From Planctomycetaceae bacterium (GTDB taxonomy: Bacteria > Planctomycetota > Planctomycetia > Pirellulales > Thermoguttaceae), in NCBI GenBank assembly GCA_012719125.1, contig JAAYAY010000047.1, positions 62,001-126,000 on the forward strand: a stretch of 64,000 bases of DNA, in the 5' to 3' direction. The notes beneath the pieces are model-generated. The model was not told where the DNA came from. It searched no databases and saw only the letters and a program-made list of their open reading frames with translations. Positions 1 through 7,707 of the stretch are shown one piece after another. Position 1 is the stretch's first letter, and each line of letters begins with the position of its first letter. The position numbers were made by a program, and so were the translations under genes.

Positions 1-1
1 G

Positions 2-2056
2 GAGCAGGCCCGAGATCCCCGCAATGCGGATTCCCGGAGCGACATCTATTCACTTGGCTGCACGCTATTCTTCATGCTCACGGGCCGCCCTCCTTTTCCG
101 GAGGGGACCGTTCTTCAGAAGCTTCTCCAGCACCAGGGCGATGAGCCACCTGACGTATGCCAGTTTCGCCCCGATCTGCCCGACGAGGCGAGTCAGGTTC
201 TCGCGAAAATGATGGCCAAAGACCCGCGTCGCCGCTACCCCGATTCGGCGAGGCTCATGGAGGCCCTGTTGACTCTCGCCGACCTGATCGGACTGCGGCC
301 CGCCGGCCCAGCCCACGCCATTTGGCTCCCCCCCCAAGAGTCTCGCATCTCGACCCTCCATCGGCAGACGCCCTGGCTGGCCCCCACCGTGTCCTTGGCA
401 TGTCTGGTGTTTGCCCTGCACCTCTTCTGGGCCAGCCGGGAAACGTCCGGGAACATGCAAGACTTCCTGGACCTGAATGGTCAGACCGTTGCGGCCCAGG
501 CGAATCCGGACGATGCCCCGACCAATCCGCCGACATCTCCTGCCTCCCCGTCCGACGGATCCCTCGGCGGTACCCCACCCGGCAGTCCGAACGGAGCATC
601 GACCCAGACGGTTGAAGACGCGGCTCCCACCTCGCCGCCCCCGTTCCTTCAAGCGTCGGTCTCGCCGGTTCCCTCCCTTCGTCAGAGCCTGCTGAAACCG
701 ACTGGTCCGCCTAATCCGCGTTCCGCCTTGCCTTCTCCGTCGCTGGCGGTGTCTTACGTTCCCGGCGCACCGGCACAAGGCCTGTCGGTGCGGTCCATGT
801 TGGGACCGGTGTCCGGCGGTCTCTCGCCTCCGACTGCCCTTCCGCCCAGCACTCAGAGTGTTTCCGCGCCGGTCGGACCGGCAGAGCCGCTGATCCCCTT
901 GATCGTCACCGCGGACCCCCAGAACGACAACGAGTACAGGACTCTCGAGGCGGCACTGGCTTCAAACCAGGAGGCCAAGCTGATCGAATTGCGGTATAGC
1001 GGGCGCACCGTCGAGAGCCCTTTCACCGTCTCCGGTCGCCAGTTGACGATCCGCGCCGGTTCTGGGTTCAGCCCCGTGCTGGCTTTTGAACCGCGAGGAA
1101 CCGATCCGGTACTCTGCCCTCGCGACATGATCCAAGTAAGTGACGCCGTTCTGGTGATCGAGAAGATCGCCCTCGAACTGAACGTTCCTCGCGACATGCC
1201 TTCCGAATCGTGGTCGCTGTTCCGGATGTTGACGGGAGGCCGCATACGCCTCGATGCATGTTCACTCAGGATTCGCAACGCCTCCGACACCTTGCAGTCC
1301 TATCATCAAAATGCTGCATTCTTCCGGATTGCTCCTGAAGAGCCCCGCCTGATCCCGTCGCCCGAGCCGCTTCGCGCCGAACGCGAACCGGATATCGAGC
1401 TACGGAATTCCATGGCCTGCGGTGAGGCCGGCCTGATTCGCGTATCGGAGAGCAGTCCGTTGCGAATCAAGTGGCAAAACGGCTTGCTGGCGACGACGGA
1501 GCCTGCACTCTCCGTCGGCGGAAGCGGCCGCAAACCGAATCCCGGCGCGAGAATGAGCATCGAGTGGCGGGAGGTGACCGCAGTGACGGGCAACAGCCTG
1601 GTTCGACTCACTTTGGCCCCCCATCGACCCCATCTTGTACCGTTGGACTTCTCAGGCCTATCGGCTTGCGTCCTGAGCAGCCGCCAGTACCCTCTGATTC
1701 AGGTGACCGGCGCGACCGAGATTTCGGAGCTCCGAAACCAGCTCGTGTGGACCTCTGAGTCCAACGTCTTTCAAGAGAGTAGAACGCCGCTCCTTGTTAG
1801 CGATGGTCTCGGGGCGGTGGTCCAGGACGACGAACTGGCCGCAGCGATGGGGCTTCCCACATCGCCCACGATCCTCAAGTGGCAATCAACGTCAACCGAC
1901 CGCCCGATGCAGGCCATGGAATGCAGCGATTTCAGACTGAATCTCGCGGATAGCAAGATCCCCGAGACCACGCCCCCTCCGGGCTTTCGCGCCGACCCAA
2001 CGCCGGGCCCACCCGCCCCGCTCCAGCCCCCAACGGAACGCCCCGAAACGCTGTGA
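2..2056 (+). CDS. Ser/Thr protein kinase, C-terminal part, with membrane anchor and long extracytoplasmic tail (5' end outside window)
   Basis: The reading frame is open from the window edge and opens inside the kinase C-lobe: a DIYSLGCTLFFMLTGRPPF segment (subdomain IX), then the helices that end the catalytic domain at about residue 95 of the visible part. A hydrophobic stretch follows (WLAPTVSLACLVFALHLFW), then about 140 residues rich in Pro, Ser and Ala. The remaining 350 or so residues are repetitive and beta-rich, and look like a parallel beta-helix ('RQLTIRAGSGFSPVLAFEP' style). This is the usual planctomycete design: cytoplasmic kinase, one membrane helix, exported sensor or binding domain. 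The active-site loop and ATP site lie upstream and cannot be checked. No partner gene is adjacent; the next feature is tRNA-Val. Confidence 0.9.
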   Translation, partial: EQARDPRNADSRSDIYSLGCTLFFMLTGRPPFPEGTVLQKLLQHQGDEPPDVCQFRPDLPDEASQVLAKMMAKDPRRRYPDSARLMEALLTLADLIGLRPAGPAHAIWLPPQESRISTLHRQTPWLAPTVSLACLVFALHLFWASRETSGNMQDFLDLNGQTVAAQANPDDAPTNPPTSPASPSDGSLGGTPPGSPNGASTQTVEDAAPTSPPPFLQASVSPVPSLRQSLLKPTGPPNPRSALPSPSLAVSYVPGAPAQGLSVRSMLGPVSGGLSPPTALPPSTQSVSAPVGPAEPLIPLIVTADPQNDNEYRTLEAALASNQEAKLIELRYSGRTVESPFTVSGRQLTIRAGSGFSPVLAFEPRGTDPVLCPRDMIQVSDAVLVIEKIALELNVPRDMPSESWSLFRMLTGGRIRLDACSLRIRNASDTLQSYHQNAAFFRIAPEEPRLIPSPEPLRAEREPDIELRNSMACGEAGLIRVSESSPLRIKWQNGLLATTEPALSVGGSGRKPNPGARMSIEWREVTAVTGNSLVRLTLAPHRPHLVPLDFSGLSACVLSSRQYPLIQVTGATEISELRNQLVWTSESNVFQESRTPLLVSDGLGAVVQDDELAAAMGLPTSPTILKWQSTSTDRPMQAMECSDFRLNLADSKIPETTPPPGFRADPTPGPPAPLQPPTERPETL

Positions 2057-2116
2057 AACGGTGCCCCGTCACCCCGGTTGACAGCCCCCCCCACCTAGCG
2101 TATGATCCTTTCGGCC

Positions 2117-2190
2117 GGGCGATTAGCTCAGTTGGCTAGAGCGCCACGTTTACACCGTGGATGTCGGGGGTTCAAGTCCCTCATCGCCCA
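2117..2190 (+). tRNA. tRNA-Val (anticodon UAC)
   Basis: A complete cloverleaf can be drawn by hand. The acceptor stem GGGCGAT pairs with ATCGCCC and position 2190 is the discriminator A. The anticodon stem CCACG/CGTGG encloses the loop TTTACAC, giving anticodon TAC, which reads GUA (valine). The T-loop is GTTCAAG with a matching stem. The terminal CCA is not encoded. The 3' half serves as an integration site: it is duplicated at 6341 and is also translated antisense as the C-terminus of an integrase remnant. Confidence 0.96.
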
Positions 2191-2750
2191 CTTCAGAGAG
2201 CCGTTGTCACGAGTTGACGGCGGTTTTTTTCTTGTGACGGCGTAAGGTGTTACATCTTCTGGCTCGGCTTCGGATTCCTCCTCGATCCCAGACGCCTTCT
2301 TGCCAGGAAATGACCCCAATGTACCCGAATTGTCGGTGATAGGTCCAAGCAATGGTCCAAGCAAACTGAGGGGCAAACCATCCGTCCCGTTTGCACTTAC
2401 GTCGATTGCCTCTGTTTTCCGCCCGCTATCCAGAGGTAGGGCGGGAAGGGCATTCAATGCCTCGTGAACATCCAAGAGCATCGGGTCAGTGTAGACGTTC
2501 ATGGTGAGATTGATCGAGGAATGTCTCATCGCAGCCTGTGCGGTCCGAGGAGACACTCTGGCTTTGCTGAGCAGCGTCCCGAACGTCGTTCTCAAGGCGT
2601 GGACGTCGATTGTCCGGCCGCGTTCGTCGGTCTCGTCGATCTTCCACTTGCCGGGGGCCACTTCGACCCGGCGAGCAACGCCGGCGGCTATAAGATCTCC
2701 GTCAAGGATTCGGATCAATCCTGCCGGCACGTCAAACACCGGAGTGGCGG
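2128..2750 (-). pseudogene. Tyrosine recombinase (integrase) C-terminal remnant overlapping tRNA-Val
   Basis: The minus-strand frame encodes the end of a tyrosine integrase catalytic domain: VHALRTTFGTLLSKA fits the HxxR box (family form HALRHTFGTHLSK), followed by MRHSSINLTMNVYTD, which holds the second His (H/W position) and the nucleophile Tyr. The N-terminal arm-binding and core-binding domains are missing, and the upstream end joins transposase sequence between about 2745 and 2812. The last 20 or so residues are read from the complement of tRNA-Val, so the attachment site forms the end of the gene. In LRTTF the usual HxxRHTF His is Thr, a further sign of decay. It is not expected to be active. 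Confidence 0.8.
2148..2236 (+). repeat. Attachment-site-like direct repeat, copy 1 (inside and after tRNA-Val)
   Basis: The repeat begins at the anticodon loop (GTTTACACCGTGGAT) and continues through the T-arm and acceptor strand into a flank with CCGTTGTCACGAGTTGAC. The partner is at 6341-6429, 4193 bp downstream. On the minus strand this copy encodes the end of the integrase remnant, with the signature MRDLNPRHPRCKRGALAN. Confidence 0.85.
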
Positions 2751-2779
2751 CCGGCAGCCTGGGCACCGTCCCGGACGAA

Positions 2780-3600
2780 GCCCCGCAGCCGGCTTCGCTG
2801 CAGGCGGACGACAAAATCCACACGTAACTCCATCAGCAAGCAGACCATGAAGTACGAGCAGTAGTAGCGATCGGCCAACACGACGTCGCCACGACGGAGA
2901 CGATCGAGGAGTTCGCGAAACAGGGCGGGCTCGCCGTTTTCCTTTCCCTGGTACGGACCGATGGCCATGTCGCTGACCATCGCCGTGGCCGGCGACAAGA
3001 GCACGACGATGCGTGCGATAGGAAAACCAAGCCCTTCCTTCTGAACGCCGTGTTGTGGATAGCCGGCCTGATTCGCTTCAGTGTCCGGCATACTCACCGT
3101 CGAACCATCCACCAACTTCACATGCCGCCCGTGCCACAGCCACGAGCGAGGCACGGCAGACTCGCATCCATCCGCTACCTCGCACGTCAAGCGGTGGAGC
3201 ACTTTCTCGGAAAGCTTCGACCGCGATCGGCAATACACGCCTGTGTCATCGGACGGTGGCTTCTTGCCCAACGCGACCAAGAGCACAACAACGCGAGCCA
3301 CCGCCGCTGCCAACTGCGGGCTTCCTCTTTGTACAAAACCTGCGACAGAAAGGCCCACAAGGTCAACGGAGGTGTATAGATGGCGTCTTCGTCTTGGGCA
3401 AAGCCAGCCTCCTCTTCGTCGAACGCCCGCTGAATCGCCTCTTCCGGAAGCACGTCGGCGAAAGCCAGACTCTCCGACTGCATGAACGAGGACAAGGCCA
3501 GACGAAACCGGCTGGGAAGTTGAGAGACTTGGCGATAAAATGCCATGAGACGTTCCTTGGTCAAAAAGGAAGGCCCCACGGCAAAGGAAGGTCCCGTACG
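2780..3600 (-). pseudogene. IS4-type DDE transposase, frameshifted and 3'-truncated
   Basis: The N-terminal part (MAFYRQVSQLPSRFRLALSS at about 3546, through LWAFLSQVLYKEEARS) is in one frame. The DDE part continues in another frame from about 3330 (AAVARVVVLLVALGKKPPS). The first catalytic Asp is in VKLVDGSTVSMPD and the second in RGDVVLADRYYCSYF. The YREK-region Glu that completes the triad is absent, because the sequence breaks off after VDFVVRL and joins the integrase remnant. At least one frameshift and one truncation make this a dead copy. No terminal inverted repeats could be recognised. Confidence 0.8.
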
Positions 3601-3675
3601 ACAGTAGGATAGACCAGGGAAGGCTCTCCGTACAAGATCAATCGTTGTTCCGTCACCTTGGCCGCCTGTCGGCAC

Positions 3676-4059
3676 CGCAAGGAATTACCGGCTCGGAGAC
3701 GTGCCCACGTAGAAACTATGCATCCTCGGCTTCTTTACCATCCGGCAGCCCTCGCCGTAACTCGTTGCATACCAACCGACAGTGCCATTCGTGACAGCCA
3801 CCTTTTGTGCGAAGCACCGGGCACCGACCGAAGGTCGGTCGGGCCGTTCCGGCAAGACGTGGCTGTCACCTATTTCCGGGAATCGCGCACGGCCGAAATC
3901 GCAACAAAAGCAGACGAAATAGAGGGTTCCCCTCGCCGGCCCAGTCATTAGAATGAAACCAAGTCAAGTCGGCTTTCTCAGAAAAGGAAATCAGCACAAG
4001 TTCCCAACATGACCTTCGAGCGACGGAGATTGCTCTTCCATATCGGGAGGTGAAGTCAA
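3676..4059. other. Gene-free stretch containing a nested palindrome
   Basis: No convincing gene lies here. The main content is a structured sequence at 3791-3869, listed separately. The last 30 bases hold the strong ribosome binding site (GGGAGGTG) of the small membrane protein gene at 4060. Confidence 0.5.
3791..3869. repeat. Nested inverted repeat (hairpin within hairpin)
   Basis: The outer arms GTGACAGCCAC (3791-3801) and GTGGCTGTCAC (3859-3869) are perfect 11-bp complements. Near the centre, ACCGACC-GAA-GGTCGGT (3823-3839) forms a perfect 7-bp stem with a 3-base loop. The size and compactness suggest a mobile palindromic (REP-like) unit rather than a terminator: it lacks a T-run and lies 190 bp upstream of the next gene. 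Confidence 0.6.
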
Positions 4060-4272
4060 ATGTTCGCCAGTCTGCTCGCCTTCATGAGTTCCTGGGTCGG
4101 CATCCTTGTTCTTCTGGCAATTGCCGCCGTCGTGTGGATCGTGATGAAAGCGACCGCCGACCTGGTCACCTGGTTCCGCGAAGAGATCCTCGACAATCCC
4201 TATGAGCGGAGGCGATCCGCCCGGCCTCGGCGCGATTCCAAGACAGCGGAACGAAAGAACTCGACCAGCTAA
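4060..4272 (+). CDS. Small single-pass membrane protein, unknown function
   Basis: A 70-residue protein. An N-terminal hydrophobic helix (VGILVLLAIAAVVWIVMKA, about residues 13-31) is followed by an amphipathic segment and a strongly basic, Arg/Lys-rich tail. The start is supported by GGGAGGTG seven bases upstream of the ATG. It converges on the radical SAM gene, overlapping its 3' end by four bases, and lies inside the putative integrative element. It has no Cys-rich or leader-like features that would make it a RiPP precursor. I do not recognise the family. Confidence 0.65.
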   Translation: MFASLLAFMSSWVGILVLLAIAAVVWIVMKATADLVTWFREEILDNPYERRRSARPRRDSKTAERKNSTS

Positions 4273-6113
4273 CTCTCGGCTCGCAGCGCAAGGCTCAGAT
4301 AGCGCCCGTCGATCAGCACCATCAGGCGATCGGCGAGCCACTCGTCGAGTTGGCGCTGGATGGCCGACGCTGAAACCTGTTCGCCGCCGCCCCACTCCGG
4401 CGTGGACGCCAGCACCTTCTTCAGCGATCTCCCCGTGTCGCAGTAGTCATACAACCCGCGACCCCAGCCGCTCAGACGGTGTTGAAAAGCCGAGGCACAA
4501 GGCCGCGTATCCGTGAGAATGGTCACACCGTCGTCCCGGTTGAACTGGCGCAGCGTGACGCTCCCCGCCGTCCGCTGCCAGGCTTCGATCTCCGCCAACG
4601 CACGGGCGGCGTATTGCATCGGTTCTCGGCCGTCCGCATAGTCGTAGTCGAAGTAGTAAGCAAGCCGCGAGAGCGACTCCTTGCCGAAAGGAAACACGCA
4701 CTCGAAGGCCCGATAGGGCCGCGGGTTCTTCATCCCCCATCGATTGGGATCCTCGAAGAACGGCGCGAAGCGATCCATCCGCACCCTTCCCACGGCCAGC
4801 GGCGGAGCCAAATGGACCAGCGACGGAATCAGGTCGGCGAGAGCCGCGTAATCGGCCGGATCCTCGCCGGGAAAACCGTAGAGAACGTTCCACTTGACCT
4901 CGATCCCCGGTTCAGAGAGCCACTTCAACGTCTGCAGGTTCTGGACTGCCGTCGCCCCCTTGCCGATCATCTTCAGCACGGGCGTAATGAAAGTCTCGAT
5001 CCCCAACTGGGCCGCTCCCATGCCCGCCTCGATCAACGCAGCGATCTGCCGGCGTTTCAGGTTCGTCTTCATCTCGAACACAAACGCCAAATCGAGTTCC
5101 TCGTCGCGGAGCATGGGGAGGAAGCTGTCGAAGTAGCGGTGGTCGAAGATGTTGTCCGCCGAGCAGGCCCGGTGGACGCCGTGACGCTCGACCAGGTAGC
5201 GCAGTTCGTCCACGGCCCTTCGGGGCGACTTGCTGCGGTAATCGAGTCTTCCCCCGTTGAGCCCGCAGAACGCGCAGTGATGCTTCTGGCCCCACCAGCA
5301 GCCCCGCGACGTCTCGAAGAACAAGAGCGAGTGAACCTGTTCCTTGAGCGACGACCGGTCCGCCCTGGCAAAGTAGTCGTCAAAGTCCGGATAGGGGAGC
5401 CCGTTGAGATCCCGAGTCAGGAAGTCGCAGGGGTTGGGCGGAACCGCCTGTCCCGAATCGAGCATGTCGCGGCCGACCACTCCCGTCGGCCGAGCCATGG
5501 GCTCGCCGCTGAAGACCTGTTCGACGAGATCCGGAAAGGCGTGGTCGGCCTCTCCCACGCAGACGTAGTCGATCTCCGGAAACCGGGCCAGCAGTTCCAC
5601 CCCCATCGGACCTTCACAGGCGGCGCCGCCGAAGACGATCTGCGTCTGCGGCAGTCGCGACTTGATTCGCCTTGCCAGACACAGCGACGACATCGTCTGC
5701 TGAAACGACGCGGCGAAGCCGACGACGGAATACTGCGACCAATCCAGCGCCGCCTCACAGCGATCCAGAAACGGCGTCACGGCTTCGCACGCCCGCTGGT
5801 AGTCCCGTCGATCCTCCTCCGTAAGCCCCGAATCGGCCGCCAACAGAACCTCGTTCCAGTAAACGTCGTCGGGAGGCAACCGGTCGGCGAAGTAATGTCG
5901 GGCAAACAGGCGTTCCCCACCCAGCACGAAGGCGAAACAGTCGGCCAGCCACGTATAGCACTCTTCGCCGATCATCTCGGCGAAGTCGTAGTTCAGATAG
6001 ACCATGTCGCAGGCCAGCCCGCGGCCCGCAAGCTGCGCCTTGAGCAGACTGGGCCCCAGATTGGGCCAGCGCAGGTTGAACAGCGGCATGTTGACCAGAA
6101 GGACTCGCGACAC
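4269..6113 (-). CDS. B12-binding radical SAM enzyme of the RiPP-maturation type (rSAM_ocin_1-like)
   Basis: A 614-residue protein with a GTG start at MSRVLLVNMPLFNLRWPN, typical for the N-terminus of cobalamin-dependent radical SAM enzymes. Residues about 125-200 resemble the B12-binding Rossmann domain. The radical SAM cluster motif is GCWWGQKHHCAFCGLNG, with Cys272, Cys280 and Cys283. The long first spacing (Cx7Cx2C) and CWWG...CGLNG wording are, from memory, the hallmark of the 'RiPP maturation radical SAM protein 1' family, whose members methylate or otherwise modify peptide precursors. The C-terminal 120 residues would be the family's variable region. No precursor peptide, leader protease or exporter is recognisable within several kilobases. 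It is the apparent intact cargo of the tRNA-Val element. Confidence 0.88.
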   Translation of the reverse strand: MSRVLLVNMPLFNLRWPNLGPSLLKAQLAGRGLACDMVYLNYDFAEMIGEECYTWLADCFAFVLGGERLFARHYFADRLPPDDVYWNEVLLAADSGLTEEDRRDYQRACEAVTPFLDRCEAALDWSQYSVVGFAASFQQTMSSLCLARRIKSRLPQTQIVFGGAACEGPMGVELLARFPEIDYVCVGEADHAFPDLVEQVFSGEPMARPTGVVGRDMLDSGQAVPPNPCDFLTRDLNGLPYPDFDDYFARADRSSLKEQVHSLLFFETSRGCWWGQKHHCAFCGLNGGRLDYRSKSPRRAVDELRYLVERHGVHRACSADNIFDHRYFDSFLPMLRDEELDLAFVFEMKTNLKRRQIAALIEAGMGAAQLGIETFITPVLKMIGKGATAVQNLQTLKWLSEPGIEVKWNVLYGFPGEDPADYAALADLIPSLVHLAPPLAVGRVRMDRFAPFFEDPNRWGMKNPRPYRAFECVFPFGKESLSRLAYYFDYDYADGREPMQYAARALAEIEAWQRTAGSVTLRQFNRDDGVTILTDTRPCASAFQHRLSGWGRGLYDYCDTGRSLKKVLASTPEWGGGEQVSASAIQRQLDEWLADRLMVLIDGRYLSLALRAES

Positions 6114-6340
6114 GATCGGTAATCGGTAGGGGATTCTGTTGGATGAGGTCGGGTATCATCGAGGATGGCCGACTTTGGCACGGAAATCAAGGTCAAGACA
6201 CGAATCCTCTCGTTCAACACCGGCTCACTCCCCGGCGATTGCGAAAAGTGGCCCGCTTTTGTTCTCACAATCAGGACAAAATCGTAACTCCGCCAAACAA
6301 GAATTGCCTTCTCTTCCCGATGTTTTTGGTGGGGCTAGGT

Positions 6341-6429
6341 GTTTACACCGTGGATATCGGGGGTCCGAGTCCCTCATCGCCCATTTCGAACAGCCGTTGT
6401 CATGAGTTGACAGCGGCTTCCTTCTTGTG
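6341..6429 (+). repeat. Attachment-site-like direct repeat, copy 2 (tRNA-Val 3'-half relic)
   Basis: The copy matches 2148-2236 without gaps. It starts exactly at the anticodon loop. It has no tRNA 5' half and carries three changes between the anticodon stem and the T-loop, so it is not a tRNA. Its complement still encodes an integrase tail (STHDNGCSKWAMRDSDPRY), showing that a related integrase once ended here as well. The tail-like frame fades out by about 6540. Confidence 0.82.
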
Positions 6430-6644
6430 GCATAAATGGAACTTACGTCATCTTCACCTCCGCCCACGCTTTCGGGTTCGTTGGATGTGACATTGTCAGA
6501 CAAGCTGCCTTCTGAAGCGGTCGGCACAGCCTCGCGATTGACGAGATTGTCAGGGACGTGGAAATGGTGGTCGTTACCGACCATGCCGAGAGTCTCTTCA
6601 TGAATGGTCCTTCTATCACACCTGAGCCATTGAAAACAACGACT
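6430..6644. other. Intergenic stretch after the second attachment repeat
   Basis: The minus strand up to about 6540 keeps a frame resembling the low-complexity linker of a second integrase copy. Apart from this I see nothing recognisable. Confidence 0.35.
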
Positions 6645-7088
6645 ATGCCCAAAACCACCAACGAGATCCTGGCTGCGGAACTCCAGAAACTGGCAACCAA
6701 GACGAGCGGAGAGGAGACCGGAGCAAGCGTTGTCGGTTGGGTCGCCAAGAAACTCCCCGACGATGCCTTTCAGACCACCTTCCAGACGCAGGCCGATCCG
6801 GAAACGGTTTTGAGGGCCGCCCTCGCCGCCATCCAGGAGAAAGGGCAGGTTCGCGACGGTGTGGAAGCACCGGTTGACATCGCCTCCGTCAGCGGCGTAA
6901 TCGGCTCGGGATTTCTCGGCCTCAATCCGGCGGTCGTTACCGTACAAGTGAATTCCCGTGACGGCAACGTCACCGACGTCGTCGTCACGGGCGTTGCCAA
7001 GGAAGGGCTGATCAAGCAACATGCGGGAGAAAAGGCGGCCAAGGCGATCGCCCGACAACTCATGGACCTCAACCGACCGCAACGCTGA
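6645..7088 (+). CDS. Conserved-looking hypothetical protein, about 147 aa
   Basis: The protein begins MPKTTNEILAAELQKLATK, with no signal peptide, no Cys and no membrane segment. The N-terminal half is helical. The middle carries a beta-rich stretch (VITVQ-like, around PAVVTVQVNSRDGNVTDVVV), and it ends with a basic helix. The frame extends upstream to a GTG at 6558, but those extra residues resemble non-coding sequence, so the ATG at 6645 is preferred; no clear ribosome binding site decides it. It lies just outside the element boundary. I do not recognise a family. Confidence 0.55.
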   Translation: MPKTTNEILAAELQKLATKTSGEETGASVVGWVAKKLPDDAFQTTFQTQADPETVLRAALAAIQEKGQVRDGVEAPVDIASVSGVIGSGFLGLNPAVVTVQVNSRDGNVTDVVVTGVAKEGLIKQHAGEKAAKAIARQLMDLNRPQR

Positions 7089-7264
7089 ACGCTTGCTCCG
7101 AGTGGTTGCTCGCTGTAAGACCGTTCTGCGGAACACGGCTCCCCAAGGGCCCATCGGGAACCGCGCCTGGTTCGGCATTGCCCGTGTCGAGTTGCGTGCG
7201 AAGGGGCCTCAGGAATAGATCGCCTCCGCTCTGTCGAAACGCCGGACCAGTCTACCTGCCGAGA

Positions 7265-7519
7265 CTACTGACACGGTTTCGTAACGGACAACCGTTGAAT
7301 TTCGGCTTGCAGGAACTTGATCTCCTCGCGCAGTTGTTTGTTCTCAATCTGCAGGCTCTTCACGTTGGTCGGATGGGCAACCTGGTGAACGGCGGTTGCT
7401 CCCGGCGACCGATTCAGCAGAGGTGCAAAGTGGATCGCCACTCCCAGCACGCAGGCAAACCAGCCAACAAGCACCATCCGGTAGAGCTTGTCGGGCATGG
7501 TAAGTTCGAAACACCGCAT
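7265..7519 (-). CDS. Small membrane-anchored coiled-coil protein
   Basis: 84 residues. The ATG at 7519 is preferred because a GGAGGGAGGG ribosome binding site lies just upstream; a longer frame exists but looks non-coding. Residues about 11-31 form a membrane helix (MVLVGWFACVLGVAIHFAP). The C-terminal 35 residues form a heptad-like helix (LQIENKQLREEIKFLQAEIQ). It lies downstream of the VWA operon on the same strand, separated by about 190 bp. Function unknown; a structural or assembly role is conceivable but not shown. Confidence 0.7.
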   Translation of the reverse strand: MRCFELTMPDKLYRMVLVGWFACVLGVAIHFAPLLNRSPGATAVHQVAHPTNVKSLQIENKQLREEIKFLQAEIQRLSVTKPCQ

Positions 7520-7707
7520 GTCGAACCCTCCCTCCAAGTAATCCCGCAAATCCACGACACCACCCGGCGGGGTTTGGAAACGGCAGGACGCAGCCAAGTC
7601 GGTGCACTTGCGAAGACCCGCAATTGCTGCGTTCTTACCTGACAAGAAGGCCGCTACCCAAGACGAGGCCCACCGAAGCGGCAAGATACCACCACACGGA
7701 ATACACG

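Larger units (their letters stand above)
2148..6429. mobile_element. Decayed tRNA-Val integrative element, about 4.2 kb, bounded by imperfect direct repeats
   Basis: The bases from the tRNA-Val anticodon loop to about 45 bp beyond the tRNA 3' end (2148-2236) recur in the same orientation at 6341-6429. The alignment is ungapped with about 12 differences, nearly all transitions. This is the geometry of an integration event at a tRNA 3' end: intact tRNA on one side, a 3'-half copy on the other, integrase next to the tRNA and facing it. Inside lie the integrase remnant, a frameshifted IS4-type transposase, a small membrane protein and a radical SAM gene. Both repeats carry an integrase C-terminal tail, so two successive insertions of related elements are an alternative to one element. 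Confidence 0.6.

Noticed and set aside
4479-6122. Long plus-strand open frame antisense to the radical SAM gene
   Set aside because: Its composition is Arg/His/Gly-rich and it has no recognisable domain; it is the high-GC shadow of the real gene. The same applies to long antisense frames at 7624-9327, 10958-12691, 24121-25506, 30285-32225, 50377-53313, 59223-61910 and 61985-63637, and minus-strand 14980-17916.
6341-6383. Possible second tRNA-Val gene
   Set aside because: Only the 3' half is present; the D-arm and acceptor 5' strand are absent and the anticodon stem-to-T-loop region has three changes.
6225-7178. Minus-strand frame of 317 codons spanning the second attachment repeat
   Set aside because: Only the part around 6337-6540 has meaning (integrase tail). 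The upstream part is antisense to the hypothetical gene at 6645.
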